Assembly (NCBI GenBank): GCA_024276655.1
Contig: JAJRWU010000285.1
Coordinates: 1-57,350 of the forward strand
Direction: 5' to 3'
Source of the DNA: Planctomycetota bacterium
GTDB lineage: Bacteria > Planctomycetota > Planctomycetia > Pirellulales > Pirellulaceae
Length of the DNA stretch: 57,350 bases
In this document: piece by piece, positions 7,266 through 15,240 of the stretch
Numbering within the stretch: the stretch's first letter is position 1
Layout of the letters: each line of letters opens with the position of its first letter
Made by a program: the position numbers and the translations under genes
Notes under the pieces: generated by a model
Told to the model about the DNA's origin: nothing
The model's database searches: none
What the model saw: only the letters and a program-made list of their open reading frames with translations

Positions 7266-10200
7266 TTACTGGTTCAAAACTTCGTCTAGGTTCATGAGTT
7301 CATTCGCCAGCATTGTCCAGGCGGCCAACTCCGCAGCTTGCAAGGAAGGCACGGGCTTCGATTCCCCCACGTGAATCACTTTTTTCGCATCGTCGGAGTG
7401 CGATTGGTAGAAATCGTGAAGTCCGGTGAACGAGCTTTGAATGATGGCCGCTTCTTCAGGGCGAAATTCACGCGCCATCAATCGCAACGACAAATATTTT
7501 AGCCGACTTTTGAATTGATCTCCGCCATGTTGCAGAACCAACTGCGCCAAATTTCGGGCCGCTTCAATAAACTGCTCGTCGTTGAGCGTGACCAACGCTT
7601 GCAGCGGCGTGTTGGTTCGCTCCCGGCGAACGCTGCAAAGTTCGCGATTCGGCGCATTGAAAATATCCATAGACGCCGGCGGCGCCATGCGTTTTATGAA
7701 CGTATACAAACTGCGGCGGTAGAGGTCGTCGCCGGTTCCACGCGTATAACTGCGCGTATTGCTGACATTCATCGCGATTGCCTCCCAGACGCCCGGCGGT
7801 TGGTATGGCTTCACACTAGGACCGCCAATTTTATCGCGCAACAGCCCACTGACCGCCAAGGCGTAGTCACGCACCATTTCGGCGTCCATGCGAAAACGAG
7901 GGCCATGCGATATGAAGCGGTTTTCCGGGTCGGCTTCGAGTTTTTCCGGCGTGGCCACGGCCGACTGTTGGTACGTGGCCGACATGACCATCAGCTTGAT
8001 TAGTTTTTTGACATCCCAACCCGACTCGCGAAATTCCACGGCCAGCCAGTCGAGCAAATGAGGATGCGAAGGCAACTCCCCGGAGACGCCAAAATCGCCG
8101 GAAGTTTTGACGATGCCCGTTCCGAACACTTCCTGCCAGTAGCGGTTCACCGTCACACGGGCCGTTAGCGGGTGCTCCGGCAGCAAGAGCCATTTGGCGA
8201 AGCCCAGCCGATTTCGGGGTAAGTTCTCGGGGAAGGGCGGCAGGGCTTCGGGGGTATCGGGCGAAACCTGATCGCCTCGCCGGTCGTATTCGCCGCGCGT
8301 GAGCACGAAGGCGATGGGCGGTGCGTCTTTCTCTTGCATGACGTGGGAAACCGACCCTCGGGCCTTGATTTCCTGTTGCTCGCGCTGGAGCTTGGCCAGA
8401 ATGTCGCTGAGCGACTGGAACGATTTGTCGAACGCGCCCAGCCAGAAATTGAAGAGTTCCGACTTCTCTTTGTCGGTTCTTTTTTCGGCGGCCTTGGCCA
8501 ACACGCTGCTCAGCCGACCCAAACGGGCCAACGAGGCAACATCGCCCGCCGACAGCACCCGCCGATAAATGCGCAAGTCTTGCAGACCGGCGGCGCTCAA
8601 CGGCTCGCCGCTGCTGCGTTGGCCAATTTTGAACGGAACCGAGGTTTGAATCGGCCCGGTGAGTTTATCGTTTTCAACATTCGTCTTCTGGGCTTCGCCG
8701 TCGTAGTAGACGCGTACGCCGGCCGCTTTTCCCGAACCGTCGTAACTCACCGCCACATGCACCCAACGATTGGCGGGAACCTGCTTTTTCGCCACGACCT
8801 TCAAACCGTTTTCCGGCCAGGCGCTGATCACGTGCATGCCGATTTGCCGACGCTGCATCCAGAAATCCCAACCGCGGTGTTGGCTGGCGTTATCCATGCG
8901 GGCGCAAATGGCGCCGTGGCCATCGTTGGCGGGAAGTTTCACCCAAGCCGCACAGGTGAAAGCCTGCTCTTTTTTGAAGTCGGCCACGTCGGCCAGTTCA
9001 CAAACTTCGCCTTGGGTTTGTATGGCTTGGCCCACGCGGGCGGGTTGCCACGATGTTTTTTTCGAGATGTCCTTGGTGCGAGCAGCGCCGTCGACCACAA
9101 TTTCGATCGACTGCCCTTGGCCTTCATCAAGCCCGGCTTGCAAATAAAGATCTTGCGTGGGTAGCGAAACAGTCAAGGCGTCGGGCTTGGCGGAAGCCAA
9201 CCACTGATCGAAACTGGCGCGGGCCGCCGCCTTCCGCCTGCCCACTGCGTTTTTCCCATCGGCCAGCAACTCCGGCAACGCGTTCCATCGTTGGAGATCG
9301 GCGGCGAGCGGCACCACGACCACCGGCGGCGGGTCCTTGACGTTGCCGTCTCGCACGCGCTGCGTGGTGTTGTTGAAAAAAGCCGCCATCCGATAGAATT
9401 CGGTTTGCGTGAGAGGGTCAAACTTGTGGCTATGGCACACGGCGCAGCCGGCGGTCAGACCGAGCCACACCAGCGACGTGGTTTCCACGCGGTCGCGGGT
9501 GTAGAGCACCTGATATTCCTCGTCAATGATGCCGCCTTCGTTGGTGGTCATGTTGCAGCGATTGAAGCCGGAGGCGATTTGCTGGTCGAGCGTGCGGTTG
9601 GGCAGTAAATCGCCGGCCAGATTTTCGATCGTGAATTCATCGAACGGCATGTTTTGGTTGAACGCCTTGATCACCCAATCGCGGTAGGCCCACATTTCCC
9701 GGTAGTTGTCGAAATGGATGCCGTGGGTGTCGGCGTAACGGGCGTAGTCGAGCCAATACCGGCCGCGATGTTCGCCCCAAAGTTTCGAAGCGAGCAACGT
9801 ATCGACGAGCTTTTCATAGGCCTGGGGCGACGAATCGGTCACAAACGCCTCGACCATTTCCGGCTTTGGCGGCAGGCCGGTAATATCGAGGCTGACGCGT
9901 CTGGCCAGCGTGCGGCGGTCGGCCCGCTCGGCGGGCGAAAGCCCCTGCTCCTCTAGCTTGGCGCCGATGAATTGGTCGATCGGGTTTTGCACCCATTTGG
10001 CATTCTTGATCGCCGGCGGTTGAGGACGCCGCGGCGGAATGAACGACCAGTGCTGCTCATATTGCGCGCCTTCCTTGATCCAGCGAGCGAGTGTTTCTTT
10101 TTGCGCCGCGGTGAGCGTTTTCTTTGTTTGCGGCGGCGGCATGATCTCATCAGGGTCAGACGACAAAATGCGCCGAATCAATTCACTTTCGTCCGGCTCG

Positions 10201-10499
10201 CCGGGAATAATCACTTCCGTTTCGATCACCGCCTGGCGTTGGTCGACTCGCAGTTCACCTTTGCGAGAGGCGCTGTCAGGACCGTGGCAGGCGAAACACG
10301 TATCGGCCAGAATGGGGCGAATATCTCGGTTGTATCGCAGCGCCGGGGCGGCGGCTTGCGAGTCGGCGGCTGAAGAAACGCCCGCCGAGAGCAATGCCGT
10401 CGAAAACAATGCCACCGACGCCAGCAGCAGTGCGTTCACGCCACGCAGTCGCCGGCTGGCGATCGCTTGCCAAAGGAGAAACAGTTGTGCGGTTTTCAT
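7266..10499 (-). CDS. planctomycete cytochrome c (PSCyt1) / DUF1549 / LamG-like / DUF1553 protein
   Basis: 1077 aa, exported (hydrophobic segment at residues 21-45). Domains in order: PSCyt1 haem site CFACHGPD at residues 68-75, DUF1549 at roughly 155-365 (including CAVCHSHKFDP, a second CxxCH), a LamG/concanavalin-like beta-sandwich at roughly 440-660 (FTCAAWVKLP, WVHVAVSYDGSGKAAGVRVYYDG), and DUF1553 at roughly 775-1040 (RVTVNRYWQEVFGTGIV, RRSLYTFIKR, ELCSVRRERTNTPLQALVTLND). It is the first gene of a two-gene operon with the DUF1501 protein. AAGGA lies about 7 bases before the ATG. The LamG module suggests carbohydrate binding (inference). Confidence 0.92.
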   Translation of the reverse strand: MKTAQLFLLWQAIASRRLRGVNALLLASVALFSTALLSAGVSSAADSQAAAPALRYNRDIRPILADTCFACHGPDSASRKGELRVDQRQAVIETEVIIPGEPDESELIRRILSSDPDEIMPPPQTKKTLTAAQKETLARWIKEGAQYEQHWSFIPPRRPQPPAIKNAKWVQNPIDQFIGAKLEEQGLSPAERADRRTLARRVSLDITGLPPKPEMVEAFVTDSSPQAYEKLVDTLLASKLWGEHRGRYWLDYARYADTHGIHFDNYREMWAYRDWVIKAFNQNMPFDEFTIENLAGDLLPNRTLDQQIASGFNRCNMTTNEGGIIDEEYQVLYTRDRVETTSLVWLGLTAGCAVCHSHKFDPLTQTEFYRMAAFFNNTTQRVRDGNVKDPPPVVVVPLAADLQRWNALPELLADGKNAVGRRKAAARASFDQWLASAKPDALTVSLPTQDLYLQAGLDEGQGQSIEIVVDGAARTKDISKKTSWQPARVGQAIQTQGEVCELADVADFKKEQAFTCAAWVKLPANDGHGAICARMDNASQHRGWDFWMQRRQIGMHVISAWPENGLKVVAKKQVPANRWVHVAVSYDGSGKAAGVRVYYDGEAQKTNVENDKLTGPIQTSVPFKIGQRSSGEPLSAAGLQDLRIYRRVLSAGDVASLARLGRLSSVLAKAAEKRTDKEKSELFNFWLGAFDKSFQSLSDILAKLQREQQEIKARGSVSHVMQEKDAPPIAFVLTRGEYDRRGDQVSPDTPEALPPFPENLPRNRLGFAKWLLLPEHPLTARVTVNRYWQEVFGTGIVKTSGDFGVSGELPSHPHLLDWLAVEFRESGWDVKKLIKLMVMSATYQQSAVATPEKLEADPENRFISHGPRFRMDAEMVRDYALAVSGLLRDKIGGPSVKPYQPPGVWEAIAMNVSNTRSYTRGTGDDLYRRSLYTFIKRMAPPASMDIFNAPNRELCSVRRERTNTPLQALVTLNDEQFIEAARNLAQLVLQHGGDQFKSRLKYLSLRLMAREFRPEEAAIIQSSFTGLHDFYQSHSDDAKKVIHVGESKPVPSLQAAELAAWTMLANELMNLDEVLNQ

Positions 10500-11049
10500 C
10501 AGTATTTCCTTGACGGCTCCGTATTCCCATGAAAGCCAAAAGGCGGCTGTCGGTTGAGGTTCGTTTTTTTGATGACGGATTCAGCAGTAACGCCGTTGCG
10601 ATGTTCAACTGGCGGAATGATGTTTAGAATGCATGGAGCAACTCGAACCCGAGTTGGCGGCCGCGAAGCCCGGCTTTTTCAAAAAGCCAAGCTTCTAAAC
10701 GGGCTCGAACGGGGAAATAATTTTCCCACACTTTTTGAGGAAGGAAAAACAAGGCGGGTTCGCTCCGTGTCGACGGCGAAACTTCGGTAATGTTTGGCCG
10801 GCGACTGTGCGGCCGCGGCGAAGAAATTTTCGGCGCTCATTACGTTGGTTATTATACACAGCCCGGCAAGCGTTGTCGTCAAGCAATGTCTTCGGCGGGC
10901 GCGGCGGGGGAAAAACCGGCTGGCATCGCAGCGATTCAAACTTTTACGAATTTTAATGAAGAACGCGGCAGGGTGCTGCATCAAACCAGGAAACCGTAGA
11001 GTTGTTGCGCGGTGAAAAAACGCCCTTTTTTCGTATTGCGAGGAATTCG
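10500..11049. other. 550-bp divergent intergenic region
   Basis: This region lies between the divergent DUF1549/1553 gene and the His-rich lipoprotein gene. It contains the second-type palindrome at 10664-10696. A TATAAT hexamer on the minus strand (10856-10851) could be a -10 box for the operon to the left, but no well-spaced -35 was seen. The open frames here are short and do not resemble proteins I know. Confidence 0.5.
10664..10696. repeat. variant palindrome (GAAGCCCGGCTTTTT type), copy 1
   Basis: The core pairs GAAGCCCGGCTTTTT with AAAAAGCCAAGCTTC (two mismatches in the stem). The left flank CCCGAGTTGGCGGCC is shared with the copy at 33769-33801, so the repeat unit is larger than the hairpin. 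Both copies of this variant lie between divergently transcribed genes, where a terminator would have no obvious use. Confidence 0.65.
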
Positions 11050-11505
11050 ATGAAGTACTTGGCTCCTGTTTCCCTGATTGCCGTGGCTCTTGTAGCGTTC
11101 ACTTTCCTGGGCTGCGGCTCCCATTCGATGGAGTCGGCGGGCGGTTCAGATACGTCTGCTGATCATGAGCACGCCGACGACGGGCATGCCGATCATGAGC
11201 ATGGCGACGACGGGCACGCTGATCATGAGCATGGCGATCACGAACATGGCGATCACGCCCAAAGCGACGGCGACGGTCCGACCGATATGGAAAAAATGAA
11301 GACGCAGCTGGCCAAGCTTTCGTCGGAAGACGCCGCGTCGGCCATGAAACAGCATTTCTGCCCGGTTTCAGGCGACATGCTCGGCGCGATGGGATCCCCC
11401 ATCAAGTTAGACGTGAAAGGCCAGCAGTTGTGGATTTGTTGCGCCGGCTGCAAAGACAAAGTGCTAGAAAGCCCCGATGAATTCCTGGCTAAGGCGAACA
11501 AATAG
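11050..11505 (+). CDS. His-rich lipoprotein with a C-terminal metal-binding Cys motif
   Basis: 151 aa. The start ATG was chosen over upstream alternatives because AGGA precedes it by about 6 bases and a clean lipoprotein signal follows (VAFTFLGC, lipobox Cys near residue 21). Residues ~37-75 are repeats of DHEHGDDGHA, a likely metal-chelating stretch. The C-terminal domain has FCPVSGDML and WICCAGCKDKVLESPDEF, a TRASH/YHS-like heavy-metal site. It probably sits in the periplasm or on the outer membrane and binds a transition metal; which metal is unknown. The next gene also carries a YHS motif, suggesting a shared role. Confidence 0.75.
   Translation: MKYLAPVSLIAVALVAFTFLGCGSHSMESAGGSDTSADHEHADDGHADHEHGDDGHADHEHGDHEHGDHAQSDGDGPTDMEKMKTQLAKLSSEDAASAMKQHFCPVSGDMLGAMGSPIKLDVKGQQLWICCAGCKDKVLESPDEFLAKANK
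11161..11258 (+). repeat. 30-bp in-frame tandem repeat coding the His/Asp stretch
   Basis: Units at 11161-11190 and 11191-11220, with a partial third from 11221, encode DHEHxDDGHA. The number of units is therefore likely to vary among relatives, which would alter metal capacity without breaking the frame. Confidence 0.8.
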
Positions 11506-11534
11506 CGGCGAACAAATAGCGGCGAACAAGTAGC
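11493..11534 (+). repeat. 14-bp tandem repeat spanning the stop codon
   Basis: There are three copies of GGCGAACAAATAGC (the last with one change). The first contains the last codons and the TAG of the His-rich lipoprotein gene. Because 14 is not a multiple of three, the later TAGs fall in other frames. The array ends 10 bases before the GTG start of the next gene. Confidence 0.9.
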
Positions 11535-11544
11535 GAGGCTCATT

Positions 11545-12210
11545 GTGAGCGATCTAGTGGCATTTTCCAAACGGGTAAAAGAGCAATTGGCCCATGCGAG
11601 CCGGGAGCCGCACTGGCAACCGGACGAGGCGAATCGCTATATGGCGGATGTGGCGGAGCGTCGTCGACGCTTCGAGGAAATCGCGGTGCGGCTTAGCAAT
11701 ACGGTCATTCAGCCGCGTCTTGAAATACTCGCGGGTTACTTTCCCAACGCCAGCCTGAGCCGAGACGAGCCGAGTGGTTGCTGCGCCTGTTGGTTCGGCT
11801 ATTGCGAGCGGTTTCCAGCCAGCACGAAAGTGAGCTTCGCCATCGAGCACGATATTCGCTTCGATAAAGTCGTGGTGCGTTTCGATGCGTCGATGATGCC
11901 GATGTTCATTAAACTCAATGAGCACGACCGCTTGACACTCCCGACCGGTGATATGAGCGACGCTCGCGTTGAAGATTGGGTGGAAGAACGGCTGGGAGAA
12001 TTTCTCGACGCTTACCTGAGAATTGACCGCGGCGGAGACGATTTCGAGGAGGAGGCGGTCACCGATCCTGTTTGCGGAATGCGAATCAGCCGCTCGTCCG
12101 CCGTGGGGAGCGACCCATATCGCGGGCACCCCTACTATTTTTGCTCCACCGACTGCCGTGAGAAATTCGCCCGCGATCCGACCGCCTTTGTGAAGGTGAA
12201 GACGATGTGA
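11545..12210 (+). CDS. YHS-domain protein with an unknown N-terminal domain
   Basis: 221 aa, GTG start, 39 bases after the lipoprotein stop, so probably co-transcribed. No signal peptide is seen, so it is likely cytoplasmic. The C-terminal 50 residues form a YHS domain (TDPVCGMRISRSSA, then YYFCSTDCREKFARDP), as found on copper and heavy-metal proteins. The N-terminal ~160 residues match no family I recognise; they contain a Cys cluster (GCCACWFGYCERF, around residues 78-89) and a terminal acidic stretch. A role in metal sensing or storage together with the upstream lipoprotein is inference. Confidence 0.75.
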   Translation: MSDLVAFSKRVKEQLAHASREPHWQPDEANRYMADVAERRRRFEEIAVRLSNTVIQPRLEILAGYFPNASLSRDEPSGCCACWFGYCERFPASTKVSFAIEHDIRFDKVVVRFDASMMPMFIKLNEHDRLTLPTGDMSDARVEDWVEERLGEFLDAYLRIDRGGDDFEEEAVTDPVCGMRISRSSAVGSDPYRGHPYYFCSTDCREKFARDPTAFVKVKTM

Positions 12211-12252
12211 GCGCCCTCCTGGCTGCGGCTTAAGACGGGTCTGGAATTTAGC

Positions 12253-12279
12253 GTCGCCTTTCGCTCCGCGAAAGTAGCG
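12253..12279. repeat. 27-bp dispersed repeat, copy 2
   Basis: Exact reverse-complement match to 1983-2009. It appears to be inserted inside the left part of the adjoining family A element, whose flank sequence resumes on both sides of it. Confidence 0.75.
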
Positions 12280-12294
12280 TTCTTTCACGGCATT

Positions 12295-12327
12295 AAAAGC
12301 CCGACATTTTGAAAATGCCGGGCTTTT
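12295..12327. terminator. bidirectional terminator-like palindrome (family A core) between convergent genes
   Basis: 33-bp palindrome with one mismatch (CCCGACATTTT versus CCGGCATTTT arm), bounded by A4 and T4. It lies 24 bases past the stop of nnrD and 85 bases past the stop of the YHS gene, so it can terminate both. The conserved flank (GAGCTATAACC...) runs into the last codons of nnrD. Confidence 0.7.
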
Positions 12328-12350
12328 CCGAGCTATAACCAGTAACTTAT

Positions 12351-13232
12351 TTAAGGCCTTAGTTGACGCGCGGCTGGCGGTAGGAAATCGACGATATCGC
12401 GTGCGATCAACGAGGTTTCTCCTAACTCGGCGGCGGCTAAATCTCCGGATAGGCCATGCCAATACACGCCCAGCCGGGCGGCGTCGAAGGCCGGCAGACG
12501 CTGGCAAATCAGGGCCGTGATCAAACCGGTGAGCACATCGCCCGAACCGCCGGTCGCCATGCCGGGGTTGCCCGTGCTGTTGACGGCTCGTTGCCGTCCG
12601 TCGGTGATCAACGTTTCGTGCCCCTTGAGAACGAGCACCACTCCGTGCCGGGCGGCGAACTGATGCGCTGCCTCTTCGGCCGCGGCCCGGTTGTGCAATT
12701 CACGCCCCCAAAGACGACGAAATTCTCCCAGATGCGGCGTGAGCACGCGCGCATGTTTTTGTGTGGCGGCATCGGCAATGTCGTCGACCGATTCGAGGAA
12801 TTTGTTTTGTGCAAGCGCGTTGAGGGCGTCGGCGTCGAATACGGCTGGCGTTGGAAGCGAACAAAACATCCACTGCACCAACTGCGTTAGTTCGTCGGAG
12901 CGGCCCAACCCCGGTCCACAGGCGACACACGCGGCCGATGACGCCATTTCGGCAATGTCGTGGCGGGCGGCTGCGGCAATACAACCGTCGGCATCGTCTG
13001 GCAGAGGAGTGGTCATGTAGCTCGGTTCAAAACCGGCCACGAGCGTCAGGCAGCCTTTGGGAACGGCGAGTGACACCAACCCGGCGCCTCCGCGCAAAGC
13101 GGCCATGCCGGCCAAGGCAACGGCGCCGCTCATGCCTCGCGAACCGCCGACCAACAGCGCACGGCCGAAGTCGCCTTTATGGCTCTCCCGATTGCGGCGC
13201 GGAAGTTTGGGAGGATCGGCGGCGGTTGTCAT
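12351..13232 (-). CDS. nnrD: ADP/ATP-dependent NAD(P)H-hydrate dehydratase
   Basis: 293 aa, the stand-alone dehydratase domain (ribokinase-like fold) that repairs hydrated NAD(P)H. Visible motifs are KGDFGRALLVGGSRGMSGA at the N terminus, CGPGLGRS mid-protein, VLVLKGHETLITDG, and the nucleotide/phosphate loop NPGMATGGSGDVLTG (about residues 222-237). No NnrE epimerase domain is fused. It begins 6 bases after the larB stop, with GGAG 9 bases upstream of the ATG, so the two genes are coupled. The last codons overlap the end of the neighbouring repeat element. Confidence 0.9.
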   Translation of the reverse strand: MTTAADPPKLPRRNRESHKGDFGRALLVGGSRGMSGAVALAGMAALRGGAGLVSLAVPKGCLTLVAGFEPSYMTTPLPDDADGCIAAAARHDIAEMASSAACVACGPGLGRSDELTQLVQWMFCSLPTPAVFDADALNALAQNKFLESVDDIADAATQKHARVLTPHLGEFRRLWGRELHNRAAAEEAAHQFAARHGVVLVLKGHETLITDGRQRAVNSTGNPGMATGGSGDVLTGLITALICQRLPAFDAARLGVYWHGLSGDLAAAELGETSLIARDIVDFLPPAARQLRP

Positions 13233-13238
13233 GGCGTC

Positions 13239-14033
13239 TCACTCCAGCGGCTGGCTGTTGGCGGTCCATTTATTTTTTGAAATCAGTCCAGCGATAAAGC
13301 CACCGCGAAAGCCGGCGTCGATATTGACCACGCTCACGTTGGCCGCGCAGCTATTGAGCATGCTCAACAGCGCCGAGACGCCGGAAAAACTGGCGCCGTA
13401 GCCCACGCTGGTGGGCACGCCAATCACCGGACAGGGCAGATACCCGGCCACCACGCTCGGCAGCGCGCCCTCCATGCCGGCCGCCACCACGACCACATCG
13501 GCGTGGATGAATTCCGGCAAACGCTCCGGCAAACGATGCGGCCCCGCAACGCCCACATCGGCCACCAGCACGACCTCTCGAATGTTCATCCAACGTAGCG
13601 TTTCGCAGGCCTCTTCGGCCACGGGCGCATCGGCGGCGCCGGCCGTGATCACCGCCACGCATCCTAGAGGTTCTTCTTCTTCTTCTTCTTCTTCCACCGC
13701 GACGCGAAAGGTTCGCGCCACGCGATGCGCTATCCCTTGAGGGAACTCACACGCCAGACGCGTTTGTTGTTCGTCGGTCAAACGCGTCGCCAAGGCGGGT
13801 TGGCGGCTATCCAGCAGACGCCGCACCAGGGCAACCAGGGCGTCAAGATCCTTGCCGGGGCCGTAAATCACTTCCGGAAACCCACAGCGGCGGGCGCGAT
13901 CCAGGTCGAGCCGCAAGGGCCCGACCGCCGCCGTTTTCTCGGCTAGTTTCGCGGCGGCCGCGAGGAATGACTGTTGTGAAATTTCGCCGGCCAGCAACTG
14001 TTGCGTGAGCGATTCTAATTCGGTGCGGTCCAT
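13239..14033 (-). CDS. larB: nickel-pincer cofactor biosynthesis protein LarB
   Basis: 264 aa from the ATG at 14033; an upstream extension of 10 codons is possible but lacks support. The C-terminal half is the PurE/AIR-carboxylase-like domain of LarB: VITAGAADAPVAEEA, GMEGALPSVVAGY, IGVPTSVGYGASFSGVSALLSMLNSCA and VVNIDAGFRGG. LarB carboxylates nicotinic acid adenine dinucleotide and releases AMP; the Cys in NSCA is the likely catalytic nucleophile. A run of eight Glu near residue 120 is coded by a pure GAA microsatellite. LarC, LarE and LarA are not in the window. Confidence 0.9.
   Translation of the reverse strand: MDRTELESLTQQLLAGEISQQSFLAAAAKLAEKTAAVGPLRLDLDRARRCGFPEVIYGPGKDLDALVALVRRLLDSRQPALATRLTDEQQTRLACEFPQGIAHRVARTFRVAVEEEEEEEEPLGCVAVITAGAADAPVAEEACETLRWMNIREVVLVADVGVAGPHRLPERLPEFIHADVVVVAAGMEGALPSVVAGYLPCPVIGVPTSVGYGASFSGVSALLSMLNSCAANVSVVNIDAGFRGGFIAGLISKNKWTANSQPLE
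13671..13694. repeat. (TTC)8 microsatellite inside larB
   Basis: Eight identical GAA codons (read on the minus strand) encode a Glu run between the N-terminal region and the PurE-like domain. Triplet slippage here would change the linker length without a frameshift. Confidence 0.9.
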
Positions 14034-14070
14034 GGCCGTATCGTACCGGCGGCGGGGTCGCAAGGCGAGA

Positions 14071-14167
14071 GGTTGGGGTTCACGCTTGAGTATGTTTTTG
14101 CGAACCGTTGGCGTGTACGCTTGAGCGTGCTTCGTAAAAAGACATGCTCAAGCGTGAACTCCAACGG
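14071..14167. repeat. family C hairpin repeat (GTTGGAGTTCATGCTT type)
   Basis: Three related units: 14071-14098, 14105-14131 and, inverted, 14137-14167 (AAGCGTGAACTCCAACGG). The last two are flanked by CGAACCG and CGGTTCG, so they form a long hairpin. It lies between the SDR stop and the larB start on the same strand. Other copies are at 27371-27446, 35303-35380, 49360-49580 and 51444-51520. Confidence 0.7.
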
Positions 14168-14178
14168 TTCGCCTCCAA

Positions 14179-14979
14179 CTAAAACCGCATGGCGGTGAAG
14201 CCGCCATCGACGTAAACGGCGGCGCCGGTCATGAAACTGCCAGCCGTTCGGGAGAGCAGCAAAATGGCGGCGCCGGCCAATTCCTCGGGTTCGCCGAAAC
14301 GCTTCATCGGCGTTTGCGACATAATATTCTCGACGCGTTCGGCATCGAGGATTTTTCGGTTTTGCTCGGCCGGAAAGAAGCCGGGGCACAAGACGTTGAT
14401 TCGCACGTTTTTCGTGGCGTATTCACGGGCCAAGTTTTGCGTCAGATTGACCACCGCCGCCTTGGCGGCGGAATACGCGAACACGCGCGAGAGCGGCAGG
14501 TGCGAAGTCACGCTGCCGATATTCAAAATGGCGCCGCCGTCTTTTTGAGACGCCATTTGCGGTGCGAAAACTTGGCAACCATAATGGGTGGCGGTCAGGC
14601 TGCCATCGACCACGCGCTGCCAGTCGTCGGATTCAATCTGTTCATAGGGCGTGGCGGAATTAACACCCGCGCAGTTGACCAACATCTCGACGCCGCCGCG
14701 CTGTGCGACAACCGCATCCTTGAGCGTGCGCATCGAATCGACCGAAGTCACGTCAACGGCGTGAAAGTCGGCTTCGCCGCCTGCTTCGCGAATGGCGGCC
14801 ACGCGCGCCTCGCCGCGCTCCTGGCTTCTGCCGGCAACCGTTACGTGGGCGCCCGCGTTGGCCAAACAGGTGCATAACGCGCCGCCCAGCACTCCCGTGC
14901 CGCCGATGACAACCGCCGATTGTCCGTTGAGCCCAAACATGTGTTGGAGGTAATCGGCATTTTTGGAATCCATCGTCAT
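14179..14979 (-). CDS. short-chain dehydrogenase/reductase (SDR)
   Basis: 266 aa classical SDR: cofactor loop GGTGVLGG (residues 26-33, a variant of TGxxxGxG), NCAGVNS, and catalytic YSAAK near residue 167 with the Ser in NIGSVTS. The C terminus GAAVYVDGGF is typical of 3-oxoacyl-ACP-reductase-like and sugar-acid SDRs. The substrate is not predictable; its neighbours are 6-phosphogluconate dehydrogenase upstream and larB downstream, so a sugar-acid or 2-hydroxyacid substrate is possible. Confidence 0.85.
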   Translation of the reverse strand: MTMDSKNADYLQHMFGLNGQSAVVIGGTGVLGGALCTCLANAGAHVTVAGRSQERGEARVAAIREAGGEADFHAVDVTSVDSMRTLKDAVVAQRGGVEMLVNCAGVNSATPYEQIESDDWQRVVDGSLTATHYGCQVFAPQMASQKDGGAILNIGSVTSHLPLSRVFAYSAAKAAVVNLTQNLAREYATKNVRINVLCPGFFPAEQNRKILDAERVENIMSQTPMKRFGEPEELAGAAILLLSRTAGSFMTGAAVYVDGGFTAMRF

Positions 14980-15118
14980 GAGTTGAGGCCGTTTTTATTG
15001 GGGAAGTGTTTCCAGGTGATTTTTGCCACGGAGAATACCATGCAGCCGTTGGCTGTAACCAAATTCACAGGCGCGTTTCATGAGGATCATTCCCAAAACG
15101 CAAACGGACAAAAAAATG

Positions 15119-15226
15119 AACCACAGAGAGCACCGAGACCACAGAGAACGAGGAGGCCAAAAGTTCACCAACGGAAGATAACGCCCATCGCCAAAACCTC
15201 TGTGGTCTCGGTGCTCTCTGTGGTTC
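15119..15226. repeat. inverted pair of family D repeats
   Basis: CCACAGAGAGCACCGAGACC at 15121-15140 is mirrored by GGTCTCGGTGCTCTCTGTGG at 15203-15222. The two arms could pair over more than 25 bases around a ~48-bp loop. Confidence 0.8.
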
Positions 15227-15240
15227 ATTCATTGCATGGC

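Noticed and set aside
5778-7289. Long plus-strand open frame (503 codons) opposite the DUF1501 gene
   Set aside because: Antisense shadow produced by GC-biased codons; no domain, signal or ribosome-binding site.
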